DNA of 37,244 nt. It comes from Ignavibacteria bacterium (GTDB taxonomy: Bacteria; Bacteroidota; Ignavibacteria; Tepidaquicellales; Tepidaquicellaceae). Each line of letters opens with the position of its first letter. Within the stretch, counting starts at the first letter, position 1. The DNA lies in assembly GCA_016788375.1 (NCBI GenBank), contig JAEUSI010000001.1, positions 78,742 to 115,985 of the forward strand. The letters are read 5' to 3'. A model generated the notes under the pieces. The model worked only from the letters and a program-made list of their open reading frames with translations, made no database searches and was not told the origin of the DNA. Made by a program: the position numbers and the translations under genes. Positions 1 to 8,997 of the stretch are shown in pieces.

Positions 1-1343
1 GGAACATACTGTCCTTTCGGATTTTTGTCAACTTTAATTTTCGAAACTTTTTCTTCTTCGTCAAAATAAATATATAAGTCATCACCTTCAATATTATTAA
101 TTCCGTTTGCTTTTCCTTCTTCATAAAGGAAATAAATGCTTCTGGAATTTCTGTTAACCTGAATCTCGCTGATCTTATTATTTTTGAATTTTAACGTTAT
201 ATCTTCTCCGCTTATCTGGTCATATCTGTCACTGAATGTCAGGTTATTATTTCCGGAAATTACAAATGAAATATCCGAAACTGTCAGACCGTCAATTTTT
301 CTGACATAAACCGTCTGAAGCTCATTGTCCGGCAATTCGGCATAAATAGAGTCTCCGGTCATCTGCATATTCCCCTGCCAGATAACAGGTTTATCCGAGA
401 TTGACAAAGTTTCGTTATCTTTGAAATATACACCTGTACCGCATTTGGAATAAAAATCATCCCTTATGAAGATTACATTTCCCCGGGCAATATACTTTTC
501 CGGTTTATTTCTGAAAGCTTCCATTAAATCACAGCTTATAAAAACAGAATCCTTTCCGTTTTCAGTCTGAACAAGTTTAGCGCTGTCTTTAACCAATGTA
601 TAATTTTTTAATCCGTAATTTTCCAGGGTTCTTCCCGTAATGACAGTGTTTTTATTCAGACTTACAATTTTTACATTACCGCTTGCAACGGATTTTCTTT
701 CTCCGGAATAATTAGATGCTGTATCGGAAGTTATGATTGTTGAATCACTCTCAATGTTCACATTCCCGTGTGCAAAAGTCCTGCCTTCCCGTTTATAAAA
801 ATCTATGTTCTCAGCTTTAATGACGGCAGAATCTGTAGTAACTGTTACCTTTCCCTTTGCAAACGAATCCTCCGTGTTCCTCATATATGTAAGTTCATCG
901 GAAACAATTTTATACTGAGAATTAACTATAATTACTTCACCCCTGAAAACTGCTTTTGCATCATTAAAATAATAAAATCCATCATCAGCTCTGAGCGCGG
1001 CATTCGGATCTTTCAATGTGACACCTCCTTCGCAGAAAGCTTTTTTATCGTCTCCGAAATATGTTGCCCGTGAAGTAAACAGAGAAATTGTATCCTGAAT
1101 AATTTTTACATTTCCGCGAAGTTCAACTCTGTTTGCATTTAAGAACTGTGTTGCCGAGCTGCAGTATACTTTTACGTTACCCTGAACAAATTCAACATTA
1201 CCGCTGGCTTCCCGGACACTCTGACCGTCAATTGTTTTGCCGGATAATTCATCGGCATTCTTCAGCTCAATTTTCTCCTGAGAAAAACTCTCCGAAGAAA
1301 TCAACACAAGAAAAATAAATATATATTTTTCATATAATTTCAA
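1..1343 (-). CDS. OstA/LptA-like LPS transport protein (partial, C-terminus off the window)
   Basis: An open frame runs from 1343 to the left edge with no stop, so only about 447 N-terminal residues are visible. Residues 1-21 look like a signal peptide (hydrophobic IFIFLVLISS, then SFSQ). The rest is beta-rich repeats of the OstA kind, for example ASGNVEFVQGNVKVY, VELRGNVKIIQD and FAHGNVNIES, where a G-N-V step recurs about every 25-40 residues. The last visible residues include VDKNPKGQYV. Family knowledge: OstA/LptA proteins form a periplasmic beta-jellyroll bridge carrying LPS to the outer membrane; this one is much longer than E. coli LptA (about 185 residues). The start is taken as TTG at 1343, 11 bases after an AAAGG; ATT at 1346 is also possible. 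It follows the lptC-like gene by 34 bases, which supports the role. An LptD N-terminal region is a less likely alternative. Confidence 0.8.
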   Translation of the reverse strand, partial: MKLYEKYIFIFLVLISSESFSQEKIELKNADELSGKTIDGQSVREASGNVEFVQGNVKVYCSSATQFLNANRVELRGNVKIIQDTISLFTSRATYFGDDKKAFCEGGVTLKDPNAALRADDGFYYFNDAKAVFRGEVIIVNSQYKIVSDELTYMRNTEDSFAKGKVTVTTDSAVIKAENIDFYKREGRTFAHGNVNIESDSTIITSDTASNYSGERKSVASGNVKIVSLNKNTVITGRTLENYGLKNYTLVKDSAKLVQTENGKDSVFISCDLMEAFRNKPEKYIARGNVIFIRDDFYSKCGTGVYFKDNETLSISDKPVIWQGNMQMTGDSIYAELPDNELQTVYVRKIDGLTVSDISFVISGNNNLTFSDRYDQISGEDITLKFKNNKISEIQVNRNSRSIYFLYEEGKANGINNIEGDDLYIYFDEEEKVSKIKVDKNPKGQYV

Positions 1344-1377
1344 AATGCCAAAAACCTTTATTTATTTCTGTTTAATT

Positions 1378-1914
1378 TTATTTTGAAAATGTTCCGCTTA
1401 CTTTAAATATCTTATAATTTTTAAGATTCTGATCTGATTCAAAACCGATGCCTTCAATTGTTTCTTCCGGGGTTTTTATACTTACAAAAACATCCGAGGA
1501 AACCTTCTGTGTTTTATTTTCCCAGAAGAGTTTTTGAGTATTCAGTTCGCTTCCTTCATTGTTTATGACTATTACACTGTCGTAAATTTCAATATCCTTG
1601 GTCTTGTCATCAATCCTTCCTCTTTGTCCCGAAAGCCTTGAAACCTGAACACCGTTTTTAAAAAAATCAACTGTTGCGCCGCTGTCAATCTGGGTATACC
1701 CCTTGCTCTTAAAAACAGATATATGACCCGCTTTTAAAATTGCCTTTGTATTGCCGAGTTCCGAGAAAATTACGGTTGAATTCCAGCTTTCCTGAGATAC
1801 TGAATCTTCCAGTTTAGTTTCTGAATTCGGTGGTTTGAACTTATCTTCACAAGAAATAAAAAATAAAGAAAACAGTACTGCCGAAAAAATTAATATTATG
1901 ATTTTATATGACAA
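1378..1914 (-). CDS. lptC: LptC-like LPS export lipoprotein
   Basis: This 178-residue protein starts with a lipoprotein signal: a hydrophobic stretch followed by the lipobox FISC (Cys22). The rest is beta-rich and lacks other membrane segments, with a typical LptC-type core (TKAILKAGHISVFKSKG, GVQVSRLSGQRG and DSVIVINNEGSELNTQKLFW). Family knowledge: LptC couples the inner-membrane LptBFG transporter to periplasmic LptA. E. coli LptC uses a membrane helix, whereas many Bacteroidota-type versions are predicted lipoproteins. It lies one base after kdsD and 34 bases before the OstA-like gene, the same functional grouping as the enterobacterial kdsD-kdsC-lptC-lptA locus. Assignment rests on size, lipobox, beta character and neighbours. 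Confidence 0.8.
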   Translation of the reverse strand: MSYKIIILIFSAVLFSLFFISCEDKFKPPNSETKLEDSVSQESWNSTVIFSELGNTKAILKAGHISVFKSKGYTQIDSGATVDFFKNGVQVSRLSGQRGRIDDKTKDIEIYDSVIVINNEGSELNTQKLFWENKTQKVSSDVFVSIKTPEETIEGIGFESDQNLKNYKIFKVSGTFSK

Positions 1915-1915
1915 A

Positions 1916-2920
1916 TCAGAGCCCTTCTTCTATTAATCTGTGCATATGAATCATTCCTACCGGATTTTTTTTATAATCTCCGACAATAAGCTGAGTGATT
2001 TTATTTTTCTCCATCAGTTCAAGCGCTGAGTATGCAAGCATATCTTTTGAAATAATTTTCGGATTCGGATTCATCAGATCTTTTGCCACGGTATTATCAA
2101 TATTATCCCAGTTTTTTTCAAGAAGCCTTCTGATATCTCCGTCAGTGATGATTCCGACAATTTTTGATTTTGAAGTGACACAAGCACATCCAAGCCTTTT
2201 AGATGATATCATGTAAATAATATCCTTAAGTTTTGAATTGATGCCGACAACAGGAATATCTGAACCTTTAGTCATAATATCATCAACTTTCAGCAAAAGC
2301 CGCTTTCCCAGATTTCCACCGGGATGGACAAAAGCAAAATTTTCAGAAGTAAAATCTCTTTTCTGAAGAAGTGAAATCGCCAGTGCATCTCCGAGAACAA
2401 GCGCGGCAGTAGTTGAAGATGTAGGCGCAAGGTTATGCGGACATGCCTCTGCTTTCACCGAAGCATCCAGCACAATATCAGAAAGCACTGCAAGATCGGA
2501 ATCGGGATTTCCCACAACAGATATGATTTTTATTCCGAGGAGTTTAAAATTCGGAATGAGCTGTTTTATTTCAGATGTATCCCCGCTTTTTGAAATAATC
2601 AGAATTATATCTTCTTTTCTTAATACACCCAGATCACCGTGAAGGCTGTCAGTGGAATGCATAAAAATCGAATAAGTCCCGGTTGAATTAAAAGTAGCAA
2701 CAATTTTCTGAGCTATTATTCCTGACTTGCCTATTCCGGTTACGACAATTTTCCCCTTGCATCTGTATATGGATTCAACTGCATCGGTAAAACTATCCTT
2801 GAATTTTTCATTCTTAAAACGGCTTTCAAGATCGGAAACGGCTTTCTTTTCTGTTGCAACAACTTTTCTTCCGTAAGAGATAATATCCTTATATGCTTTT
2901 GATTTACTCATTGATAACAT
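1916..2920 (-). CDS. kdsD: Arabinose-5-phosphate isomerase (KpsF/GutQ family)
   Basis: This enzyme interconverts ribulose 5-phosphate and arabinose 5-phosphate, the first committed step of Kdo synthesis for LPS inner core. The protein has 334 residues, close to E. coli KdsD (328). A SIS sugar-isomerase domain covers about residues 40-190, with TGIGKSGIIAQKIVATF, the HSTDSLHGDLGVL loop, ISKSGDTSEI and LAPTSSTTAALVLGDALA. Two CBS domains follow (about 215-334; GIITDGDIRR in the first). The listed start gives MLSMSK; the second Met at 2911 is equally possible because neither has a clear Shine-Dalgarno. It is divergent from rlmD and leads the LPS export genes. A KdsC phosphatase gene is not adjacent. 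Confidence 0.93.
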   Translation of the reverse strand: MLSMSKSKAYKDIISYGRKVVATEKKAVSDLESRFKNEKFKDSFTDAVESIYRCKGKIVVTGIGKSGIIAQKIVATFNSTGTYSIFMHSTDSLHGDLGVLRKEDIILIISKSGDTSEIKQLIPNFKLLGIKIISVVGNPDSDLAVLSDIVLDASVKAEACPHNLAPTSSTTAALVLGDALAISLLQKRDFTSENFAFVHPGGNLGKRLLLKVDDIMTKGSDIPVVGINSKLKDIIYMISSKRLGCACVTSKSKIVGIITDGDIRRLLEKNWDNIDNTVAKDLMNPNPKIISKDMLAYSALELMEKNKITQLIVGDYKKNPVGMIHMHRLIEEGL

Positions 2921-3005
2921 TTTATAATTTAGATATAATACTCATTATGAAAATTTTTTTAAATATCATTACAAATAATAAACCCGGTACAGAAAAACAA
3001 TAAAA

Positions 3006-4412
3006 ATGGTAAAAAAAGGAGAAGAACTCTCTGTTGATATTTTAAGTCTGAATTCCGAAGGAAAAGGAATTTCGAAAACTGATGAAGGATTTGTTGTTTT
3101 TTCGGAAAAGACGCTTCCGGGTGACAGGGCAATAGTCAGAATATTAAGGAAAAAACCGAACTATGCCGAAGCAGTATTGCAGAAAATAGAAATCCCTTCT
3201 GTATACAGGACTGATCCTCCATGCCTGCATTTTGGTGTCTGCGGCGGATGCAAAATTCAGAATTATGATTACGGACAACAGCTTAAGTTTAAAAGAAATG
3301 TTGTAAAAGATGCATTTGAAAGGATAGGTAAATTCGAAGGAATTAAAATACCTGATACAGTTTCATCCGAAAGAACATTTTATTACCGCAATAAAATGGA
3401 GTTTTCATTTTCTGACGATGAATGGATGACAGAAGTAAATTCGGGAATCGAAAAAGGAAATTTCGCTCTCGGACTTCACGTTCCTAAATTTCATTCGAAG
3501 ATTCTGAGAATTGACAGATGCTTTCTGCAGTCAGAGTTATCAAACGGAATTTTGAATTTTACCGGTAATTTTTTTAAAAGCAGAAATATTCCTGTTTATT
3601 CAACACGGACAAATTCCGGATTCCTGAGATTTTTAATAATCAGGCAGAGTTTCAATACTGAAGATTTAATGGTTAATCTGATTACTTATGATTACGATGA
3701 AAGACTGATGCAGGAATATACCTCAAGTCTGATTTCAGAATTTCAGTCTGTCACTACTGTCATAAATTCCGTTTCAGAGAAAAAAGCTCAGGTAGCGACC
3801 GGTGAAAAGGAAATTGTCTTATACGGCAGCGGATATATTACTGAAATTCTCAAAAGAGGCATAAAAAATTTCAGTTTCAGGATTTCACCGCAGTCTTTTT
3901 TTCAGACAAATACTTTACAGGCGGAAAAGCTGTTTAACATAGTGACAGAATTTGCAGATTTCGGGAATGAAGATAATGTTCTGGATTTGTATTGCGGTAC
4001 AGGAAGCATATCACTGTTTATATCTGACCTTGTGAACACGGTAACCGGAGCAGAGCTAATACAGGATTCTGTAATTGATGCGGTAAGAAATGCAGAATTA
4101 AACCGGGCAGACAATTGCAGATTCATTTGTACGGATATTAGAGATTTCCTTCTGAACAAATCGGAAAATGACAATTACGACAAACTCATACTTGATCCCC
4201 CTCGGGCAGGTCTCCATCCGGAAATATGCAGGATACTGTCTGAAACAAAATTCACAAAAATGCTGTATGTTAGCTGTAACCCGCACACTCAGGCAAGAGA
4301 CTTACAGATAATCTGCAGCAGGGATAATTACAAAATAGACAGGATTCAACCGGTGGATATGTTTCCTCACACATATCATGTAGAAAATGTAGTAAGTCTT
4401 TCCGTCAAATAA
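3006..4412 (+). CDS. rlmD: 23S rRNA (uracil-5-)-methyltransferase, RlmD/TrmA family
   Basis: This SAM-dependent enzyme methylates C5 of a uridine in 23S rRNA (m5U). The protein has 468 residues. An N-terminal TRAM domain (about 1-60) is followed by the iron-sulfur cysteines C73, C79 and C82 (C-x5-C-x2-C) and C172 in DRCFLQ. The methyltransferase domain has the SAM-binding loop DLYCGTGSISL, the LDPPRAGL motif and the catalytic cysteine C424 in LYVSCNP. All key residues are present. The exact uridine (RlmD, RlmC or RlmCD type) cannot be told from sequence alone. The gene stands alone, divergent from kdsD and followed by a 120-base gap before porX. Confidence 0.9.
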   Translation: MVKKGEELSVDILSLNSEGKGISKTDEGFVVFSEKTLPGDRAIVRILRKKPNYAEAVLQKIEIPSVYRTDPPCLHFGVCGGCKIQNYDYGQQLKFKRNVVKDAFERIGKFEGIKIPDTVSSERTFYYRNKMEFSFSDDEWMTEVNSGIEKGNFALGLHVPKFHSKILRIDRCFLQSELSNGILNFTGNFFKSRNIPVYSTRTNSGFLRFLIIRQSFNTEDLMVNLITYDYDERLMQEYTSSLISEFQSVTTVINSVSEKKAQVATGEKEIVLYGSGYITEILKRGIKNFSFRISPQSFFQTNTLQAEKLFNIVTEFADFGNEDNVLDLYCGTGSISLFISDLVNTVTGAELIQDSVIDAVRNAELNRADNCRFICTDIRDFLLNKSENDNYDKLILDPPRAGLHPEICRILSETKFTKMLYVSCNPHTQARDLQIICSRDNYKIDRIQPVDMFPHTYHVENVVSLSVK

Positions 4413-4501
4413 AGTGATTGATTGACTTTTTAAAAACGGAATTAATATATATGTTATAATTGAATTCAGAAAATCAAATCAAAAGATGCAGATGAAATGA
4501 A

Positions 4502-4528
4502 TTTTTACTTTTTTATATAAAGTAAAAA
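4502..4528. promoter_or_regulatory. Perfect 10-bp inverted repeat in the porX leader
   Basis: TTTTTACTTT (4502-4511) and AAAGTAAAAA (4519-4528) are exact reverse complements separated by 7 bases. They end just before the porX Shine-Dalgarno AAGGA (4531-4535). The pairing is all A/T apart from one C-G, so it is a weak RNA hairpin but could be a symmetrical protein-binding site. Function is unknown. Confidence 0.4.
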
Positions 4529-4535
4529 GAAAGGA

Positions 4536-6128
4536 ATGCAAATGCAAACTACAGAAACTTCAGCAAAAGACAAAAACAACATTCTATGGGTTGATGATGA
4601 GATAGAATCTTTGAAATCAAACATTCTGTTTCTGAAACAGAAAGGTTATAATGTTAAGGAAGCTACAAACGGCGAAGACGGGATAAATCTTATCAAAGAC
4701 AATGAATTTGATCTTGTTTTCCTTGATGAAATGATGACAGGAATGGGAGGACTTGAGACACTGCTAGAAATCAAAGATATAAAACCCAGCCTTCCGGTTG
4801 TCATGGTTACTAAAAATGAAACCGAAAGTCTGATGGAAGATGCCATAGGTAATAAAATTTCAGATTACCTCATAAAACCCGTAAATCCTACACAGCTGCT
4901 GCTTGTATGCAAGAAAATGCTTGAGTCAAAGCGTCTCAAGGGAAGTCAGGTATCAAAAGATTACATACAGGAGTTCAATAAGATTTCCATGAAAATTATG
5001 GAAGGTCCGGACTGGAAAGAATGGATAGACATACATATGACAATGACAGGCTGGGAGCTTGAACTTGATGAACATCCTGATCTGGGATTAAAGCAGACTA
5101 TTCTTACACAGAAAAGAGACTGCAATACCGAATTTTCCAAATTTGTCGAAAAGAATTATCTCGGCTGGCTTAATACAAAGGAAAACAGACCTATACTTTC
5201 AACCGAAATAGTTGATAAGTTTGTAATACCGGAACTGGATGAAAACAAATCTGTATTCCTGTTTGTAATAGACTGCATGAGAATGGATCAGTGGATGGTA
5301 ATGGAAAAATATCTTTACGATTATTTCAAAATCACAAAGGATTTTCATTATTCCATTCTTCCTACAGCTACCCCATACAGCCGGAATGCAATATTTTCGG
5401 GGCTTTTTCCTTCAGAAATCGAACAGCATTATCCCGAACTCTGGAAGAAGAATGATGATGATGAAAACAGCAAAAATAATTATGAAAAGGAATTTCTTGC
5501 GAAACTGCTTGAGCGCAGAAGAATTAAGCTGAAAAATGAGATTAAATACACGAAGATAATGGATTCAAATTTCGGCAGAGGCATAGAAAGCAAGATTATG
5601 TCTTACTGTAATAATCAGCTCAATGCAATTGTAATTAATTTTGTAGATATGATTGCCCATTCAAGAAGCGATAATGCAATATTAAAGGAAATCGCTCCTG
5701 ATGAATCTGCATACAGATCTCTTACTGAATCCTGGTTTGAACATTCATCATTCTTCGGAATGCTCCGTCAGCTGTCCGGAAGGAAAGACATTAAAATAAT
5801 AATCACAACTGATCACGGAAGCATAAGATGTCTTCACGGGGTTAAAGCCATGGGTGATAAGGAAACCTCAACAAATCTCAGGTATAAATGCGGAAGGAAT
5901 GTCAAAGCGGATTCTCGTCATGCATTATTTATCAGAAATCCGCAGGAATACAAGCTTCCGAAACGAAGCGGAATGATCAGCTATATAATTGCAAAAGAAG
6001 ACTTTTACTTTGTTTATCCAACTGATTATCACAAATACCTTAATCAGTATAATGATACATTTCAGCACGGCGGAATATCAATTGATGAAATGATACTTCC
6101 GGTTATAACTCTTGAATCAAAAGCTTGA
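4536..6128 (+). CDS. porX: PorX-type response regulator with PglZ/alkaline-phosphatase-fold effector domain
   Basis: This is a two-domain regulator of 530 residues. Residues 13-130 are a receiver domain: acidic pair D20/D21, phospho-acceptor D64 (LVFLDEMM), switch T92 and K114 in DYLIKP. Residues about 238-525 are a PglZ domain of the alkaline-phosphatase superfamily: metal ligand D246 (FVIDCMRMD), nucleophile threonine at 277 or 279 (LPTATPYSRN), the TTDHGS motif and a terminal GGISIDEMILP. Family knowledge: this fusion is PorX, which acts with the PorY kinase to control T9SS and has zinc phosphodiesterase activity in Porphyromonas gingivalis. Two Mets lie close together; 4542 is better spaced (6 bases) from AAGGA than 4536. 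It overlaps tsaE by four bases. No kinase gene is visible here. Confidence 0.92.
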   Translation: MQMQTTETSAKDKNNILWVDDEIESLKSNILFLKQKGYNVKEATNGEDGINLIKDNEFDLVFLDEMMTGMGGLETLLEIKDIKPSLPVVMVTKNETESLMEDAIGNKISDYLIKPVNPTQLLLVCKKMLESKRLKGSQVSKDYIQEFNKISMKIMEGPDWKEWIDIHMTMTGWELELDEHPDLGLKQTILTQKRDCNTEFSKFVEKNYLGWLNTKENRPILSTEIVDKFVIPELDENKSVFLFVIDCMRMDQWMVMEKYLYDYFKITKDFHYSILPTATPYSRNAIFSGLFPSEIEQHYPELWKKNDDDENSKNNYEKEFLAKLLERRRIKLKNEIKYTKIMDSNFGRGIESKIMSYCNNQLNAIVINFVDMIAHSRSDNAILKEIAPDESAYRSLTESWFEHSSFFGMLRQLSGRKDIKIIITTDHGSIRCLHGVKAMGDKETSTNLRYKCGRNVKADSRHALFIRNPQEYKLPKRSGMISYIIAKEDFYFVYPTDYHKYLNQYNDTFQHGGISIDEMILPVITLESKA

Positions 6129-6559
6129 CAGAAATTGTTTCCAGAAATCCAGAAGAGACATTTGAAGCCGGCAGAAAATTTGCTGCCGGCCTTGCTCAAA
6201 ACAGTGTTGTAGGATTATACGGAAATCTCGGGTCTGGCAAGACTGTATTTGTTAAGGGAATATGTGATTATTTTAACGTAAAAAATGACGTAAACAGCCC
6301 GACATTTATTATAGTAAATGAATATACCGGATTTGATAATGCCAGAAAATCCGTTTTGAACATTTATCACTTCGACTTATACAGGCTAAAAAATCTTAAA
6401 GAGCTTACCGATACGGGTTTTGAGAATTACTTAGCGACAGATAATTCGTTGTGTATTATTGAATGGCCGGAACTGGCTGATGAATACAAAAGTGTTTCAT
6501 TGGTTAAAGTAAATTTAAGTCCGGGAGATTCCCCCGGCGAAAGAATAATCAAATACTGA
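6125..6559 (+). CDS. tsaE: tRNA threonylcarbamoyladenosine biosynthesis ATPase TsaE
   Basis: TsaE is the P-loop ATPase that, with TsaB and TsaD, transfers threonylcarbamoyl to A37 of ANN-decoding tRNAs (t6A). The protein has 144 residues, normal for the family. The Walker A loop is GNLGSGKT (residues 33-40), followed by the typical NSPTFIIVNEY, HFDLYRL and IIEWPE motifs. The start is a TTG at 6125 that overlaps the porX stop (TTGA), with no separate Shine-Dalgarno, which suggests translational coupling to porX. The tsaB gene follows six bases later; tsaD is not in the window. Confidence 0.95.
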   Translation: MTEIVSRNPEETFEAGRKFAAGLAQNSVVGLYGNLGSGKTVFVKGICDYFNVKNDVNSPTFIIVNEYTGFDNARKSVLNIYHFDLYRLKNLKELTDTGFENYLATDNSLCIIEWPELADEYKSVSLVKVNLSPGDSPGERIIKY

Positions 6560-6565
6560 ACATCA

Positions 6566-7216
6566 TTGGGCATACTGCTTATAGACAGTTCTTCAAGAAT
6601 AACTGAATTCGGATATATTGAAAACAATAAGATTCTTTTTGAAAAAAAATCCGGCTTAAACTCCAAAGCCGACAGTCTGATTTATGATATAAAAACTTCT
6701 TTTGAAGAAGCAGGAGTTAATTGCAGAGAAACAGAAACTGTAGCGGTATCCAACGGACCGGGTTCATTTACAGGTCTTAGAATCGGTTCATCTGCAGCAA
6801 AAGGAATGTGCTTTTCTCTCGGATGCAGACTTGTAACAATTAACACTCTTGATATAACAGCAAATAAAATCAGGACATCAGATATTATTACTTCCATGAT
6901 ATTCTCAAATCCGAGAATTCCGGAATTTTTCTATTGTGATTATAAATATGAGTTAAATATTCTGAAAAGAATTTCGGGATATAAAACCGGGAGTATAAAT
7001 GAAGTTGTGAGGAACAGGGACAGTATTTATTTGCTTAATGAAAAAATTACGGACAATATCCCGTCAGAATATACAGAATTAATCAATGATGTTTCGGATA
7101 AATCCTCAATAATTTCTCTATGGGAATTAACCAAAGAAGCAATGTCTGCAAATAATTTTGCCGATTATAGACTTTCAGAACCTTATTACATGAAGGATTT
7201 TGTTCCCAAAATATGA
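6566..7216 (+). CDS. tsaB: tRNA threonylcarbamoyladenosine biosynthesis protein TsaB
   Basis: TsaB is the non-catalytic ASKHA-fold partner that binds TsaD in the t6A-forming complex. The protein has 216 residues. The N-terminal ILLIDSSSR strand and the hallmark NGPGSFTGLRIG segment (about residues 63-74) are both present. The C-terminal half is diverged, as usual in this family. The start is TTG at 6566, six bases after the tsaE stop, so tsaE and tsaB are one unit. Confidence 0.92.
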   Translation: MGILLIDSSSRITEFGYIENNKILFEKKSGLNSKADSLIYDIKTSFEEAGVNCRETETVAVSNGPGSFTGLRIGSSAAKGMCFSLGCRLVTINTLDITANKIRTSDIITSMIFSNPRIPEFFYCDYKYELNILKRISGYKTGSINEVVRNRDSIYLLNEKITDNIPSEYTELINDVSDKSSIISLWELTKEAMSANNFADYRLSEPYYMKDFVPKI

Positions 7217-7263
7217 TTTTATTTTAGAGATAATGTTGCTTATTTTGGAATACAAAAATAATT

Positions 7264-8106
7264 ATGGCCTGGTTTAAAAGATCAAAGGATAATATTTCAC
7301 CGGATACACAGAAAAAGGATATTCCTGACGGTACATGGATAAAGTGCCCCGAATGCAATGAGATGATGTTTAAGACTGTTTGGGAAGCAAATTATTATCT
7401 TTGCACTAAATGCAGTCATCATTTCAGAATTGGAAGCGAAGAGTATTTTAAAATTCTTCTTGATGCCGATTCATTCAGAGAAACAGAAAAAAAACTCCGT
7501 TCAGTTGATCCCCTGAATTTCGAAGATACAAAACCATATAAAAACAGAATTGCCGATACAATCAAAAGCACTGAACTATATGATGCCGTAAGAACGGGTA
7601 CAGGTAAAATAAATTCCATTGATGTTGTAATAGCATGCATGGACTTCGGATTTATCGGAGGAAGCATGGGAAGCGTAGTAGGGGAAAAGATAAGCAGAGC
7701 TGTTGACAGAGCAATTAAAAGCAAATTTCCTTTAATTATTATATCTTCAAGCGGCGGAGCCAGAATGATGGAAGGAGCTATCTCATTGATGCAGTTAGCA
7801 AAAACAAGTTCAAAGCTTGCCAAACTCAGCGAAGAAAAAGTACCGTACATTTCGATTTTAACAAATCCTACAACCGGCGGATCTACAGCATCTTTCTCTA
7901 TGCTCGGAGATCTGAATATTGCCGAACCGAAAGCTTTAATAGCCTTTGCGGGACCCCGGGTTGTAAAACAGGCAACGGGCAAAGATCTTCCTCCGGGTTT
8001 TCAGAGAGCGGAATTTCTGCTGGAACACGGATTTATTGATTTCATAGTTAACCGAAAAGACATGAAAGACAAGCTCACCCAGGTACTCAAACTAATTTTA
8101 AATTAA
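7264..8106 (+). CDS. accD: Acetyl-CoA carboxylase carboxyltransferase subunit beta
   Basis: AccD, with AccA, moves the carboxyl group from biotin to acetyl-CoA to form malonyl-CoA, the first step in fatty acid synthesis. The protein has 280 residues, the usual size. An N-terminal zinc ribbon is complete: C28, C31, C47 and C50 (CPEC and CTKC). The crotonase-like carboxyltransferase core follows, with SSSGGARMMEGAISLMQLAK, the NPTTGGSTASF loop and GPRVVKQATGKDLP. It overlaps panC by one base (TAATG), suggesting co-translation. accA is not in the window. Confidence 0.97.
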   Translation: MAWFKRSKDNISPDTQKKDIPDGTWIKCPECNEMMFKTVWEANYYLCTKCSHHFRIGSEEYFKILLDADSFRETEKKLRSVDPLNFEDTKPYKNRIADTIKSTELYDAVRTGTGKINSIDVVIACMDFGFIGGSMGSVVGEKISRAVDRAIKSKFPLIIISSSGGARMMEGAISLMQLAKTSSKLAKLSEEKVPYISILTNPTTGGSTASFSMLGDLNIAEPKALIAFAGPRVVKQATGKDLPPGFQRAEFLLEHGFIDFIVNRKDMKDKLTQVLKLILN

Positions 8107-8969
8107 TGAAGGTAATAAAGGAAATTTCTTCAATACAGGATATTTCTGATTATTACAGATACACCGGAAAAAAAACAGCACTCGTTCCAACAATGGGTTT
8201 TCTGCATCCGGGTCACACTTCTCTCATGCTCAAAGCAAAAGATGAGAATGATATCGTTACAGTTAGTATATTTGTAAATCCGACTCAGTTCGGTAAAAAC
8301 GAAGACTATTCGAAATATCCGAGAGATTTTCAAAGAGATTATCATATATGCGAAAAAGCCGGAGTGGATTATATTTTCAATCCGGATGTAAATGAAATGT
8401 ACGGAGACAACAATCTTACAACCGTAAGTCTAAGTTCAATCACAGATAAGCTCGAAGGAAAAATCCGTCCCGGGCATTTTACCGGAGTAGCAACTGTAGT
8501 AACAAAATTACTGAATGCAGTCAAACCGGCATACTTATATTTAGGGCAGAAAGATGCTCAGCAGAATGCAGTTCTGAAAAAAATGATCATTGATCTCAAT
8601 ATTGACACTGAAGTAAGAATTTGTCCGACTCTAAGAGAAGAAAGCGGTCTTGCAATGAGCTCAAGGAATACATATCTGACACCTGAACAAAAAGACAAAG
8701 CTTCAGTCTTATATTTCATTTTAAATGAAGGGAAGCGTATGATTCTTGACGAAAAAACCGGAGACATTAATTCAGTTAAAGACAGAATCCGGAAAATTTT
8801 TTCGTCAAAAGCGCCGGAATTCGAACTGCAGTATTATGAAATTACGGACAACATAAATCTCGAACCGATTAATGATTTAAATTTGTATAAAGGCGAAGTA
8901 CTTATTTCCGTTGCCTGCAGGGCAGATACAACGAGGCTTATAGATAATGTAATTTTTCATAAAGAATAA
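8106..8969 (+). CDS. panC: Pantoate-beta-alanine ligase (pantothenate synthetase)
   Basis: PanC condenses pantoate with beta-alanine using ATP to give pantothenate, the precursor of coenzyme A. The protein has 287 residues, typical for the family. The nucleotidyl-transfer HxGH-like motif is PTMGFLHPGH (H34 and H37). Pantoate and ATP sites include GHFTGVATVVTKLLN, GQKDAQQ and the KMSKS-like MSSRNTYL. It is coupled to accD through a one-base overlap, joining CoA supply and malonyl-CoA formation in one transcript. panB and panD are not adjacent. Confidence 0.97.
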   Translation: MKVIKEISSIQDISDYYRYTGKKTALVPTMGFLHPGHTSLMLKAKDENDIVTVSIFVNPTQFGKNEDYSKYPRDFQRDYHICEKAGVDYIFNPDVNEMYGDNNLTTVSLSSITDKLEGKIRPGHFTGVATVVTKLLNAVKPAYLYLGQKDAQQNAVLKKMIIDLNIDTEVRICPTLREESGLAMSSRNTYLTPEQKDKASVLYFILNEGKRMILDEKTGDINSVKDRIRKIFSSKAPEFELQYYEITDNINLEPINDLNLYKGEVLISVACRADTTRLIDNVIFHKE

Positions 8970-8997
8970 TATTTATTAAACATAAAAGATATTCACG

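Noticed and set aside
768-1318. Two plus-strand open frames inside the left-end region
   Set aside because: They are antisense to the OstA-like coding frame, which is open over the whole region and shows repeat structure and a signal peptide.
4410-4435. Possible terminator after rlmD (AAAGT and ACTTT around 9 bases)
   Set aside because: Only five A/T-rich pairs, so it is too weak to call.
4536-6128. PglZ domain taken as part of a BREX/Pgl phage-defence system
   Set aside because: The domain is fused to a receiver domain, the PorX architecture, and no brxC, pglX methyltransferase or other BREX gene is nearby.
7419-7982. Minus-strand open frame of 187 codons opposite accD
   Set aside because: It is antisense to a complete, well-conserved accD and has no supporting signal.
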